From Verrucomicrobiota bacterium (GTDB lineage: Bacteria > Verrucomicrobiota > Verrucomicrobiae > Limisphaerales > UBA11358), in NCBI GenBank assembly GCA_014860005.1, contig JACZKP010000215.1, positions 1-64,000 on the forward strand: a DNA stretch of 64,000 nt, given 5' to 3'. Both the position numbers and the translations under genes were made by a program. Numbering within the stretch: position 1 is the stretch's first letter; each line of letters begins with the position of its first letter. The notes beneath the pieces are model-generated. The model was not told where the DNA came from. It did no database searches and saw only the letters and a program-made list of their open reading frames with translations. Of this stretch, positions 17,453-25,606 are shown one piece after another.

Positions 17453-17866
17453 ATGCGACGTTTCTCACAACGCAGTCATCTGGTGACGTTAAGCGAGATC
17501 AACATCACGCCGCTGCTCGATCTGGCGTTCGTGTTGTTGATCATCTTCGTCATCACGACGCCGTTGCTGGAGCAGGGCCGGGAAATCAAGCTCCCGAAAG
17601 GCGGCAGTCCGGATCGGACGATACGCAACGAAGACAAGCGTACGGTTGAAGTGGGGCCGGGCTTCTACATGATGCAGGGCAGGCGGATGACGTTCGCCCA
17701 ACTCGAAGCGGAGTTGAAAAGGGATGTCCAGGTCAACCCCAACCTGATCGTCCTGCTGCGGGCGGACAGGACCACACCATGGGATCCTGTTTTTCAGTTG
17801 CAGGACTTGTGCGCCAACATCGGAATTCCGATTAACCTTCGTGCGGAACCGAAAGGCCGACCATGA
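17453..17866 (+). CDS. tolR: TolR/ExbD-type transport subunit
   Basis: 137 aa with one N-terminal membrane helix. It begins MRRFSQRSHLVTLSEINITPLLDLAFVLLIIFV, with the Asp in PLLDLAF being the conserved proton-path residue. The periplasmic remainder (TVEVGPGFYMMQGRRMTFAQ) fits the family. It overlaps tolA by ATGA (17863-17866), so translation is coupled. The 142-bp gap from tolQ contains heptamer-type repeats. Confidence 0.92.
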   Translation: MRRFSQRSHLVTLSEINITPLLDLAFVLLIIFVITTPLLEQGREIKLPKGGSPDRTIRNEDKRTVEVGPGFYMMQGRRMTFAQLEAELKRDVQVNPNLIVLLRADRTTPWDPVFQLQDLCANIGIPINLRAEPKGRP

Positions 17867-18666
17867 ATCGTCTGCAGAAGAAATGCCTGGTCGCGGCCGC
17901 GGGTTTTCACCTGTTGCTGGTGGTAATTCTGGTGGTGGGTCCGGCGTTCCTGTCCCCGAAAGACCAAGTGGACGACCTGCCCCTGCTTGAATTCATCCCG
18001 GTCATCACCACGGATGAGCAAGTGTCGGGTGGTGGCAGCCGGACGGCCCCGTCGCCACAGCCTCAGCCACCGACGCCGCAACCCCAACCACCCAAACCCC
18101 AGCCGCAACCGCCAAAAGTGGAACCCGTGGTCAGGGCTGAACCGCCGAAGGTCGTGACGCCGGAACCAACTCCAATACCGAAGAAGCAACCGCCGAAGAT
18201 AAGTTTGAAGCCTGTGCCCCGGCCACAGACCACAAAAGCGACCCCGAAGCAGCAGACTCCCACCCGCGAGGACACTCAGCGGCGCGAGCAACTAAGTGCG
18301 TCCTTGCGCAATTTGCGCCAGAACCTTTCGTCCAGCACAGAAATCGAAATGCCCGGACCAGGTGGCGGTGGTGTGCCGTATGCCAATTTCCTCCAAGCGG
18401 TGAAGACCATTTACACGGATGCTTGGATTGTGCCGGACGGCGTGACGGATGACGAAGCCACCGCAACCGCCAGTGTCACCATTGCGCGGGATGGCACGGT
18501 GGTTGAAGCACGCATCATCAAATCCTCGGGCAACGCGTTAGCCGACCGCTCGGTGCAGGCCACGCTGGACCGGGTACGGGTTGCCGTGCCGCTGCTGGCG
18601 GGGGCCAAGGAAAGCCAGCGCACTGTCACCATCAAATTCAACGTCAAAGCCAAACGATTACTCTGA
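17863..18666 (+). CDS. tolA: TolA/TonB-type energy transducer
   Basis: 267 aa. N-terminal anchor helix (FHLLLVVILVVGPAFL), long Pro/Lys/Gln-rich periplasmic linker (~45-140; repeated PQPQPP and KPQPQPP units), then a TonB/TolA C-terminal domain (~165-267) with AWIVPDGVTDDEATATASVTI. Carries energy from TolQR to outer-membrane partners. It overlaps tolR by 4 nt and tolB by 1 nt (TGATG). Confidence 0.88.
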   Translation: MNRLQKKCLVAAAGFHLLLVVILVVGPAFLSPKDQVDDLPLLEFIPVITTDEQVSGGGSRTAPSPQPQPPTPQPQPPKPQPQPPKVEPVVRAEPPKVVTPEPTPIPKKQPPKISLKPVPRPQTTKATPKQQTPTREDTQRREQLSASLRNLRQNLSSSTEIEMPGPGGGGVPYANFLQAVKTIYTDAWIVPDGVTDDEATATASVTIARDGTVVEARIIKSSGNALADRSVQATLDRVRVAVPLLAGAKESQRTVTIKFNVKAKRLL

Positions 18667-19832
18667 TGAAACGACTCACGAAACTAGGTCATTTACTGGT
18701 GGTCACACTCGGATTAGCGATTTGCAGTAGCGCTCCAGCGCAGATAGACATCACCAAGACAACCCGGCCCGGCGAAGAGAAACCAATCTGGGTTTCCCTC
18801 AGCGGCTTCACCGGCGAAGCGGCGGAAGTGATTCGCTTCGATCTCTACGTGCAGGGGTTCAATTTCACCAACGCCGAGGCCGCGCAATTCCTGATCAGCG
18901 GCAGCAACAGCGGCAACCTGACCGGTCGCGTCACCGACCGCTTTAACAATTCCACCATGCTCAACAAGAGTTACAGCGGCGCAGCCCTGCGCCGGCAGGC
19001 GCACGCGTTTGTAGATGATTTCCTTCAGTCCATTGAACGCAAGGGCATCGGACAGACGCGCATCGCGTACAAGGTGGACACCGGCGCAAACGCCGAGATC
19101 TACGTGGCGGACTTCGACGGCCACAACGCCCAAGCCATCACTCAGGATAACGCTTTGGTGGCCGCGCCGGCGTGGGTGTCTGGCCGGCTGGCGCTCTACT
19201 ACTCGTCCCACAAAATGGGCAATCCGCAGATTTTCCATCACGACCTGAGCACTGGCCAGCGCCGGACCTTTGCGGGTCACCCCGGCTCGAACATCAGCCC
19301 GGCCGTTTCGCCCGATGGCAGACGGGTGGCCATGATTCTCAGCAAGGACGGAGCGACCGACCTTTACGTGGCGAACAGCGATGGCTCGGACCTGCGCCGG
19401 CTCACCAAGTCGCGCGAGGACGAGTCTTCGCCGTGCTGGTCGCCGGACGGTCAATGGATTTGTTTCGCCGCCAAAGTCAACGAACGCCGGTCACTGTTCA
19501 AGGTGCCGGCCGCGGGGGGAACGATGCAGCGCATCACCACTGCGGGAGTATCGAGTCCCACCGAACCGGACTGGTCGCCGGATGGCAAGTGGATCGTGTT
19601 CACGCGGCAGGCGCGCGATTTTGAAATCTGTGTCGTGCCCGCACAGGGTGGCGAGGCGCGGATCCTGGTGAGCGGCGAAGACCCCTCGTGGGCGCCGAAT
19701 TCGCGAACCGTGGTTTATGCGCGGCGCAGTGGCGGCAGCCGACGCCTGTCTTTGCTTGACGTGCCTACCAAACAATACAAGGATGTTTCCCGAATTTCGG
19801 GAAGTAGTTCACAACCCAGTTGGGCCAGATAG
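18666..19832 (+). CDS. tolB: Tol-Pal system beta-propeller protein TolB
   Basis: 388 aa, periplasmic. Signal peptide (LLVVTLGLAICSSAPAQ), an N-terminal TolB domain (~25-150), then six WD40-like PD40 blades with repeated forms such as AVSPDGRRVAMI, SPCWSPDGQWICFAAK and EPDWSPDGKWIVFTRQ. Binds Pal and helps keep the outer membrane attached. Start overlaps the tolA stop. Confidence 0.93.
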   Translation: MKRLTKLGHLLVVTLGLAICSSAPAQIDITKTTRPGEEKPIWVSLSGFTGEAAEVIRFDLYVQGFNFTNAEAAQFLISGSNSGNLTGRVTDRFNNSTMLNKSYSGAALRRQAHAFVDDFLQSIERKGIGQTRIAYKVDTGANAEIYVADFDGHNAQAITQDNALVAAPAWVSGRLALYYSSHKMGNPQIFHHDLSTGQRRTFAGHPGSNISPAVSPDGRRVAMILSKDGATDLYVANSDGSDLRRLTKSREDESSPCWSPDGQWICFAAKVNERRSLFKVPAAGGTMQRITTAGVSSPTEPDWSPDGKWIVFTRQARDFEICVVPAQGGEARILVSGEDPSWAPNSRTVVYARRSGGSRRLSLLDVPTKQYKDVSRISGSSSQPSWAR

Positions 19833-19854
19833 CCCTTCCCAAACGAGAGATAAC

Positions 19855-20454
19855 ATGAAAGCGATAAAGTTCACCTATGTGCTGGTTTTTGCCCTCGCGC
19901 TGACCGTGGCCGCGACAGGTTGCCGGAAGAGTCCCGTGGGTGTCATTGATCTAAAAGGACAGCGAGCAGGGTCGCCCGGAGGCGGTGAACCCGCCCGCTT
20001 GCCCGAAGAAGCGCCGCGGTTAGACCCTCGCGACTACCCGGAAGGTTTTGTGCCGATGTCGCCAGATTTGACCGGCGATCTTGAGAGCAGATTTAACTTC
20101 GATCGCGAAACCCTGGCGGCTCAGACCGTTTACTTCGACTTTGACAGCTCGGCGATTAAAAGCAGTGAGCGGTCCCGCGTCGGTGCCGTTGCCACCTACA
20201 TGCAAGCCACGGCGGGCGTTTCGCTGCTCGTGGAAGGGCATTGCGACGAGCGCGGCACGGAAGGCTACAATGACGCGCTCGGTGAGCGCCGGGCGCTTGC
20301 AGTCCGCGAAATGCTGGTGCTCCAGTTTGGAGTGGACGGCAACCGCGTAACAACCCGCACCTACGGCGAGCATCGTCCAGCAGACCCGGGGAAGACTGAG
20401 GCGGCATACGCAAAAAACCGCCGGGGCGAATTTGTGGTGTTGCGCCCCAAGTAA
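19855..20454 (+). CDS. pal: Peptidoglycan-associated lipoprotein Pal (OmpA-like)
   Basis: 199 aa. Lipoprotein signal with a lipobox ending ATGC (MKAIKFTYVLVFALALTVAA). The OmpA-like peptidoglycan-binding domain (~85-195) shows VYFDFDSSAIKSSERSR, then LLVEGHCDERGTEGYNDALG and ERRALAVREML. The Asp and Arg that bind diaminopimelate in the family are present in this stretch. Last gene of tolQRAB-pal, 22 bp after tolB, with GAGAGA upstream of the ATG as a possible ribosome site. Confidence 0.95.
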   Translation: MKAIKFTYVLVFALALTVAATGCRKSPVGVIDLKGQRAGSPGGGEPARLPEEAPRLDPRDYPEGFVPMSPDLTGDLESRFNFDRETLAAQTVYFDFDSSAIKSSERSRVGAVATYMQATAGVSLLVEGHCDERGTEGYNDALGERRALAVREMLVLQFGVDGNRVTTRTYGEHRPADPGKTEAAYAKNRRGEFVVLRPK

Positions 20455-20536
20455 CCCATGCCCCCGAAATCATCGGGGTATTTGCCCTTTACTCCGGGAA
20501 TGTCCCAGCTTAGCTTAGGCTTGGATTGGAAAATTT

Positions 20537-20803
20537 ATGAACACGATTGTATTAGCGATGCTCGGCTGGCCGGAAATCATGGCCATTCTCGTCATCGTGC
20601 TGGTTTTGTTTGGCGCACGCAAAGTCCCCGAACTGATGAAGGGTCTGGGACAGGGCATCAAGGAATTCAAAAAGGCGAGCCGCGAAGTCCAGGATGAAGT
20701 CGAGCGGGCGATTGAAGAAGAGCCGCCTCCGCCCCCCAAGTCCGCCAAGTCTGCCGGGAAATCCGAGCCGGTGGGCGCATCCTCTTCCGACACCAAAGGC
20801 TGA
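20537..20803 (+). CDS. tatA: Twin-arginine translocase subunit TatA
   Basis: 88 aa: one membrane helix ([20 protein letters not shown]), the amphipathic helix with the [17 protein letters not shown] hinge signature, then an acidic and Pro-rich tail ([16 protein letters not shown]). Forms the pore of the Tat pathway for folded proteins. tatC follows 27 bp later. Confidence 0.95.
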   Translation: MNTIVLAMLGWPEIMAILVIVLVLFGARKVPELMKGLGQGIKEFKKASREVQDEVERAIEEEPPPPPKSAKSAGKSEPVGASSSDTKG

Positions 20804-20830
20804 TCCGTTTGCACCCGCCCCCGGCACACT

Positions 20831-21829
20831 GTGAGCCAGTCTGAGGAAGAAGCATTGCCCGCCTTACCCCAGGAGGAGGAGGGCGGGCCCGTTAAAACTT
20901 TCCTGGAGCATCTCGAAGACCTGCGGTGGATGCTCATCAAGTGTGCCGTCGCGGTGGCGGTGGCGGTGCTGGTTTGCTTGATCGCGGGCAACCGTCTGGC
21001 CGCCCTCCTGATGTGGCCGCTGAATCAGGCCGGACGCACGGTCGCCCTCGTCAATGAAGTACCCGTCCTGCTGGGCACCAATCTTTTGGGCAAGCTCCCG
21101 ATCAGCGCGTTGGGATTCCCTGCCGACAACACCAATCACGGCGGCACCTTGCGGCTGATGCCCTTGCCTTCGGGAACGAATTTTCTCCTGTCGGCCCAGT
21201 TCGACCCTGCGCCACTGGAAATCCGCTCCGGCACTCCGATTCTCAAGAACTATGAACCGTTGGGCGGAATCATGGTCGCGCTTAAGCTGGGTATCTACGG
21301 CGGGTTGATTCTGGCATCTCCCTTCCTGTTGCTCTTTATCGGTCAGTTCGTCTTGCCGGCCCTGAAGGTCACCGAGAAACAGATTCTCTATCGGGCGGTC
21401 GCGTTTGGCTCGGTGCTGTTTTTTATCGGGGTGGCGTTTTGTTATTTCCTCGCGGCTGGCGTGGCGCTTTTTGCCACCGTCCAGTTTTCCCAATGGATGG
21501 GCTTCGGCGCTGATGAATGGCGGGCGGGGGAATACATGACCTTCATGTGCCGCTTCATGCTCGGCATGGGCCTGGCCTTTGAACTGCCGGTGGTGATTCT
21601 GACCCTGGTGAAGATCGGCTTGTTGAACTACGAACAACTCGTTCGTTTTCGCTCCTACGCGATCGTCGGCAACCTCGTCATTGCCGCCTTTGCCACGCCA
21701 TCCGCTGATCCGTTTACCATGCTGCTCATGGCGCTGCCGCTGCAATTCCTTTACGAGTTGAGCGTCTGGGTCGCCTGGTATTGGCATCGCAAAGAACTCC
21801 GCCAGGAGGCGGCCAGCAAAGCCGCTTGA
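20831..21829 (+). CDS. tatC: Twin-arginine translocase subunit TatC with enlarged loop
   Basis: 332 aa from GTG 20831, against about 250 for typical TatC. The cytosolic N-terminus carries the conserved FLEHLEDLRWMLIK. Six membrane segments are visible. The region between helix 1 and helix 2 (~residues 68-150) is expanded by about 80 residues, including NTNHGGTLRLMPLPSGTNF; this loop faces the periplasm. The rest is standard (YFLAAGVALFATVQFSQWMG, FRSYAIVGNLVIAAFATPSA). Similar loop growth is known from some Verrucomicrobia and Planctomycetes as far as I recall. Confidence 0.93.
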   Translation: MSQSEEEALPALPQEEEGGPVKTFLEHLEDLRWMLIKCAVAVAVAVLVCLIAGNRLAALLMWPLNQAGRTVALVNEVPVLLGTNLLGKLPISALGFPADNTNHGGTLRLMPLPSGTNFLLSAQFDPAPLEIRSGTPILKNYEPLGGIMVALKLGIYGGLILASPFLLLFIGQFVLPALKVTEKQILYRAVAFGSVLFFIGVAFCYFLAAGVALFATVQFSQWMGFGADEWRAGEYMTFMCRFMLGMGLAFELPVVILTLVKIGLLNYEQLVRFRSYAIVGNLVIAAFATPSADPFTMLLMALPLQFLYELSVWVAWYWHRKELRQEAASKAA

Positions 21830-21919
21830 TGGGACGGACGGGCAGCGCTGGATTGAGTTTTTGCCGGGCGGTTTTTCCGTTTGTTTCACCCGCCCGACCT
21901 CTCTAGCCTCACTGCCCGT

Positions 21920-23206
21920 ATGGCAACTTTGTCTTTCTCGCCGATTCTGGTCACGCGCAACACCTGCCGGATCTGCGGCTCGCGCGCGTTGACGTCCGTG
22001 GTGTCGCTGGGCGATCAATACATCGCGGGTGCGTTTTCCGGACCGGACGGCAAACCGCCGGTGCAGCGCCGTATCCCGCTCGATCTCGTGCGCTGCGATC
22101 CAGGCCAGGATCAGGAGGCCTGCGGGCTGGTGCAACTGCGCCACAGCGTGCCGCCGCGCATCCTGTATCGCGCCTACTTTTACCGCTCCGGCGTCAACCA
22201 GACCATGCGTGATCATCTGGCGGGCATCACGCAAATGGCGGAAAAAACCGTCAAGCTTCAGGCCGGCGACCTCGTCGTGGACATTGGTTGTAACGACGGC
22301 ACGCTGCTCAAGTCCTATCGCACCCAGGGGCTGCGCATTGTCGGGATTGATCCGGCCACCAACATCGTCGAGTACGCCCGCAAGAACGGTGTGCAGGTGG
22401 TGAACGACTTTTTCTCCGCAGATGCCCTGCGCTCGGTATATCCCGATGAGAAGGCCAAAGTCATCACCTCCATCGCGATGTTTTACGATCTGGAGAATCC
22501 GCACAAATTCGTGGGCGACATCAAGGCGGTGTTGCACGAGCGCGGCATCTGGATTCTGGAACTGAGCTACCTGCCGCTCATGCTCAAGATGAACAGTTTC
22601 GACACCCTTTGCCACGAGCACCTCGAATACTATTCGCTCGCGCCGATGGAACGGTTGTTTGCCGAGCACGACCTTGAAGTCGTGGACGTGACGCTCAACG
22701 ACATCAACGGCGGCAGCTTCCGCATCGCCGTCGGGCACAAGGGCAGGGTCGCTCCCACCGACGAGGCGCGCGACCGCGTGCAGTTGCTGCGCCTGCAGGA
22801 ATTTGAACTGGCGCTGGACACGGACGCGCCCTACGCGGTGTTCCGCAAGAACATCGAGAAAATTCGCAAGGATCTGCGGGCGTTTCTCACCAAGGCGAAG
22901 AAGCAGAAGAAACTCGTGCATGGCTACGGCGCTTCGACCAAGGGCAACACCATTCTCCAATACTGCAGGCTGACCCCCGACCTGCTGCCCGCCATTGCGG
23001 ATCGCAATCCGGTGAAGTGGGGCAGCCTCACCATTGGCACCAACATTCCGATCATCTCGGAGGAAGATTCGCGGAAGCAAAAGCCGGATTACTATCTTGT
23101 GTTACCGTGGCATTTCATGGCGGAGTTCAAAAAGCGGGAGGCGGATTTCCTCAAGCGCGGCGGCAAGTTCGTTTTGCCCATGCCGGAAGTGCAGGTCGTC
23201 AACTGA
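21920..23206 (+). CDS. SAM-dependent sugar C-methyltransferase (NovU/TylC3-like)
   Basis: 428 aa from ATG 21920; an in-frame TTG at 21881 is less likely. Three parts: a zinc-binding N-terminal domain (CRICGSRALTSVVSLGDQYI, further Cys at ~70 and ~80), a Rossmann methyltransferase (LVVDIGCNDGTLLKSYRTQG) and a C-terminal Methyltransf_14-like domain (VHGYGASTKGNTILQYC). The signature HEHLEYYSLAPMERLF, with a His-Glu-His catalytic-type stretch, fits the family that methylates nucleotide-bound keto-sugars. The downstream GDP-mannose-dehydratase-like gene suggests a nucleotide-sugar pathway for surface glycans. Confidence 0.88.
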   Translation: MATLSFSPILVTRNTCRICGSRALTSVVSLGDQYIAGAFSGPDGKPPVQRRIPLDLVRCDPGQDQEACGLVQLRHSVPPRILYRAYFYRSGVNQTMRDHLAGITQMAEKTVKLQAGDLVVDIGCNDGTLLKSYRTQGLRIVGIDPATNIVEYARKNGVQVVNDFFSADALRSVYPDEKAKVITSIAMFYDLENPHKFVGDIKAVLHERGIWILELSYLPLMLKMNSFDTLCHEHLEYYSLAPMERLFAEHDLEVVDVTLNDINGGSFRIAVGHKGRVAPTDEARDRVQLLRLQEFELALDTDAPYAVFRKNIEKIRKDLRAFLTKAKKQKKLVHGYGASTKGNTILQYCRLTPDLLPAIADRNPVKWGSLTIGTNIPIISEEDSRKQKPDYYLVLPWHFMAEFKKREADFLKRGGKFVLPMPEVQVVN

Positions 23207-23221
23207 TGAAATGTGGCTTCC

Positions 23222-23354
23222 GTAGCGCAGATTTCCAATCTGCCGTATCGCAGAATTGCATTCTGCGAGCGCTTGGAAAGTTGTTCCGCTTTGACCAGCC
23301 GGGTGCCAGGCCGATTTCAAATCGGCGATACAGCAGAGTGCAACTCTGCGCTAC
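23222..23354. repeat. Composite palindromic intergenic element
   Basis: Starts GTAGCGCAGA and ends TCTGCGCTAC, with inner hairpins CGCAGAATTGCATTCTGCG, GCCGATTTCAAATCGGC and GCAGAGTGCAACTCTGC. It shares the outer sequence TCTGCGCTAC with 33711-33823. It lies between the methyltransferase stop and the truncated dehydratase start. Confidence 0.85.
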
Positions 23355-23357
23355 TGA

Positions 23358-23516
<159 letters not shown>

Positions 23517-23518
23517 CC

Positions 23519-23764
23519 ATGCGCCTCTCACCAACAAAAATCGCGGTCTTTGCTGCCACAGTCGTCGCGTGGGGGTCATTCCTTTATCTTGACTCGCTGT
23601 GGACTGACTGTCTAACCCAAGCGGTGGTTGAAGGCAGGAAGACGTTCGGGGAAACCTACGGTCCACTGAGTTTGTTCCGACCGGTAGCGATGTATCTCGC
23701 GCTCGGATTGTCTCTGGTCAGTGGAGGATGGCTCGCCCTGAGCGCGAAGGGACAGAAGCCATAG
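23519..23764 (+). CDS. Small two-helix membrane protein, unknown
   Basis: 81 aa starting 2 bp after the truncated gene. Two hydrophobic segments (KIAVFAATVVAWGSFLYL and VAMYLALGLSLVSGGWLAL) are separated by a polar loop (TQAVVEGRKTFGETYGPLS). No family is recognised. It sits between the truncated and intact dehydratase-like genes. Confidence 0.55.
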   Translation: MRLSPTKIAVFAATVVAWGSFLYLDSLWTDCLTQAVVEGRKTFGETYGPLSLFRPVAMYLALGLSLVSGGWLALSAKGQKP

Positions 23765-23872
23765 CAGTCATGACTCACGATTCGAAAACAGGGCTGATCA
23801 ATCGCCGAGTTGGCGCGATCAGCGACCACGCGCCGAGTAACAGACTCCGCGCGGCTCAGTGTTGAGGTTTGC

Positions 23873-24889
23873 ATGAAACGCGCCGCCATCACCGGCATTG
23901 CCGGCCAGGACGGAACCTATCTCGCGCGCGGGTTGCTCCAGCGCGGTTATGAAGTCCACGGGCTGCTCCAGTTCCCCTTCGACCGCGAAGCGCCGGTGCT
24001 GCTCCGCCGCTATCCGCCGGAGGAATTCAATGCCGTCCGTTGGTCCACCGGTTCGCTGGAAGACCCCTTCTCGCTTGTTCGTTTCCTCAAGTCCGCGAAG
24101 CCCGATGAAATCTATCACCTAGCGGGCTTGACCGATTCGCGCCAGAGCTTCTTGGTGCCGGAGGAAAGCGTGCTCTCAATCACGCTTGGCACGTTGCGAT
24201 TGCTGGAAGCAGCGCGGGAGCTTTGTCCGGCGGCCAGAATCTTTCTGGCTTCGTCCGCGGAAGTCTTCGGCGTGCCGGCGGAATCGCCACAAAGTGAAAC
24301 GACGTTGATGAAACCCGTGACGCCGTACGGCATTGCCAAACTGGCGGCCGACCAGTTCGGGCGGTTGCATCGCGAGAAATACGCGCAGTTCGTGTCCGTG
24401 GGTCTGCTTTACAATCATGAATCTCCGCTCCGCCCGCCCAATTTCCTGAGCCGCCGCCTCAGCCTCGGCGTCGCAGCCATCAAACACGGCGAGACAAAGG
24501 AGCTTCAACTGGGCGACCTCAACGCCGTGCGCGACTGGAGCGATGCCCGCGACATCGTCAATGCGATGTGGCTCTCGCTTCAGGCGGCGCAACCTGGAGA
24601 TTACGTCTTCGCCTCGGGTCAGCCGCGCACGGTGGAGGACTTTGTCGCGGAAGCGTTCCGCGCCGCGGGACTCGACTGGAAGGAGTTCGTCAAAACCGCG
24701 ACCCGCACAAACCGCGAACAGCAGCTTACTCACGGGCTCTGCGGCAACCCGCACAAAGGCGAAACTGAGTTGGGCTGGAGTCGGCAATGGAGCTTCGACG
24801 CGATGGTTGCCGACCTGGTGCAGGCCGAGTTGGAGGATCGCTCTGAACTGGAACGGGCGAACCCGTTGGCCAAGCCGCGCAGTCCTTGA
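23873..24889 (+). CDS. GDP-mannose 4,6-dehydratase-like nucleotide-sugar enzyme
   Basis: 338 aa extended short-chain dehydrogenase. NAD(P)-binding [16 protein letters not shown] at the N-terminus, the family sequence [18 protein letters not shown], the catalytic Ser-region FLASSAEVFG, YGIAK (YxxxK) and the dehydratase signature NHESPLRPPNFLSR. Likely converts GDP-mannose or a similar sugar to a 4-keto-6-deoxy form, matching the upstream C-methyltransferase. The start at ATG 23873 is preceded by GAGG. Confidence 0.88.
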   Translation: MKRAAITGIAGQDGTYLARGLLQRGYEVHGLLQFPFDREAPVLLRRYPPEEFNAVRWSTGSLEDPFSLVRFLKSAKPDEIYHLAGLTDSRQSFLVPEESVLSITLGTLRLLEAARELCPAARIFLASSAEVFGVPAESPQSETTLMKPVTPYGIAKLAADQFGRLHREKYAQFVSVGLLYNHESPLRPPNFLSRRLSLGVAAIKHGETKELQLGDLNAVRDWSDARDIVNAMWLSLQAAQPGDYVFASGQPRTVEDFVAEAFRAAGLDWKEFVKTATRTNREQQLTHGLCGNPHKGETELGWSRQWSFDAMVADLVQAELEDRSELERANPLAKPRSP

Positions 24890-24922
24890 ACAACCGCACG
24901 CAACCAGTCCACCGCCCCCAGA

Positions 24923-25279
24923 TTACTCTTTCACCACTTTCACCGAGCCGGCTTGCGGGTCATAAACAATTTTCATCCCGACCGGCGCGGGTGGGATTTT
25001 GGAGATGTATTGTTCCGCCACCAGTTCATCCAAGTCCTTCGGCTTGCGTCCTTCCTGCACCTGGAACAACTGGATGGCCTGGTTGAGCGAGGCGACGTCC
25101 ACGGTCTTGACGGCCTTTTGGTGTCCTTTGACGATGGCGCCCAAGTATTCACCTGGTGCGTCCAGTGGATTGCCGCTGGTGGTTGGGGCATTCGTGGTTT
25201 CGATGGACGTTTCCGATTTGCCGCCACAACCGGCAAGGCACACGCCGAGAACTGCCGTGATCAGGAGTGAAGTCTTCAT
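24923..25279 (-). CDS. Small periplasmic lipoprotein
   Basis: 118 aa with a lipobox LAGC (MKTSLLITAVLGVCLAGC). The mature part is 100 aa. It contains LNQAIQLFQVQEGRKPKDLDELV, the pattern of pilin-like or type II secretion G-type C-terminal segments found in many Verrucomicrobia lipoproteins. Function unknown. It overlaps no other gene and is convergent with the dehydratase-like gene. Confidence 0.8.
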   Translation of the reverse strand: MKTSLLITAVLGVCLAGCGGKSETSIETTNAPTTSGNPLDAPGEYLGAIVKGHQKAVKTVDVASLNQAIQLFQVQEGRKPKDLDELVAEQYISKIPPAPVGMKIVYDPQAGSVKVVKE

Positions 25280-25380
25280 GCACGCAGTCTAAGCCCGCCG
25301 GCCGGAAATCCAAGCGGAAGCTGGTGAGCCGCTGGCGGACTGCCCGAGGCGAACGTAGCGTTACTCCCCGCACAAAAGAA

Positions 25381-25404
25381 CAAACCGGGCTGAAGCCCGG
25401 TTTG
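25381..25404 (-). terminator. Rho-independent terminator of the 42-aa lipoprotein gene
   Basis: CAAACCGGGC-TTCA-GCCCGGTTTG on the minus strand is a perfect 10-bp stem, followed by TTCTTTTGTG. It lies 29 bp after the stop of the small lipoprotein gene. Confidence 0.75.
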
Positions 25405-25432
25405 TCTGAATACAACTTTTGTGGGGATCGGG

Positions 25433-25561
25433 TTATGGCACAACCGGCGCGTTGGTTGAAGGAATTTCCTCAACTTCCGTAGTTTCCTCTTTTTTGCAGC
25501 CCGTCAGCAGGACGGAACCGACCAACGCCAGCAATGCCACAACGGACAACAGTTTTTTCAT
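25433..25561 (-). CDS. 42-residue lipoprotein
   Basis: A short gene with a complete lipoprotein signal: MKKLLSVVALLALVGSVLL then TGC, the Cys at residue 22. The mature part is only ~20 residues, acidic then Pro-rich (KKEETTEVEEIPSTNAPV). Its own terminator follows. It starts 45 bp after the recG stop on the same strand. Such tiny lipoproteins are often envelope-stress or lysis factors, but nothing here decides the role. Confidence 0.7.
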   Translation of the reverse strand: MKKLLSVVALLALVGSVLLTGCKKEETTEVEEIPSTNAPVVP

Positions 25562-25606
25562 ACGAATGCGACTCTCCCTCGAATCCGATATGGACACAAG
25601 CTCCAT

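Noticed and set aside
20864..23080. 738-codon minus-strand frame across tatA/tatC and the methyltransferase
   Set aside because: It spans three confidently identified plus-strand features, is very rich in His, Gln and Arg, and has no domain; a shadow frame.
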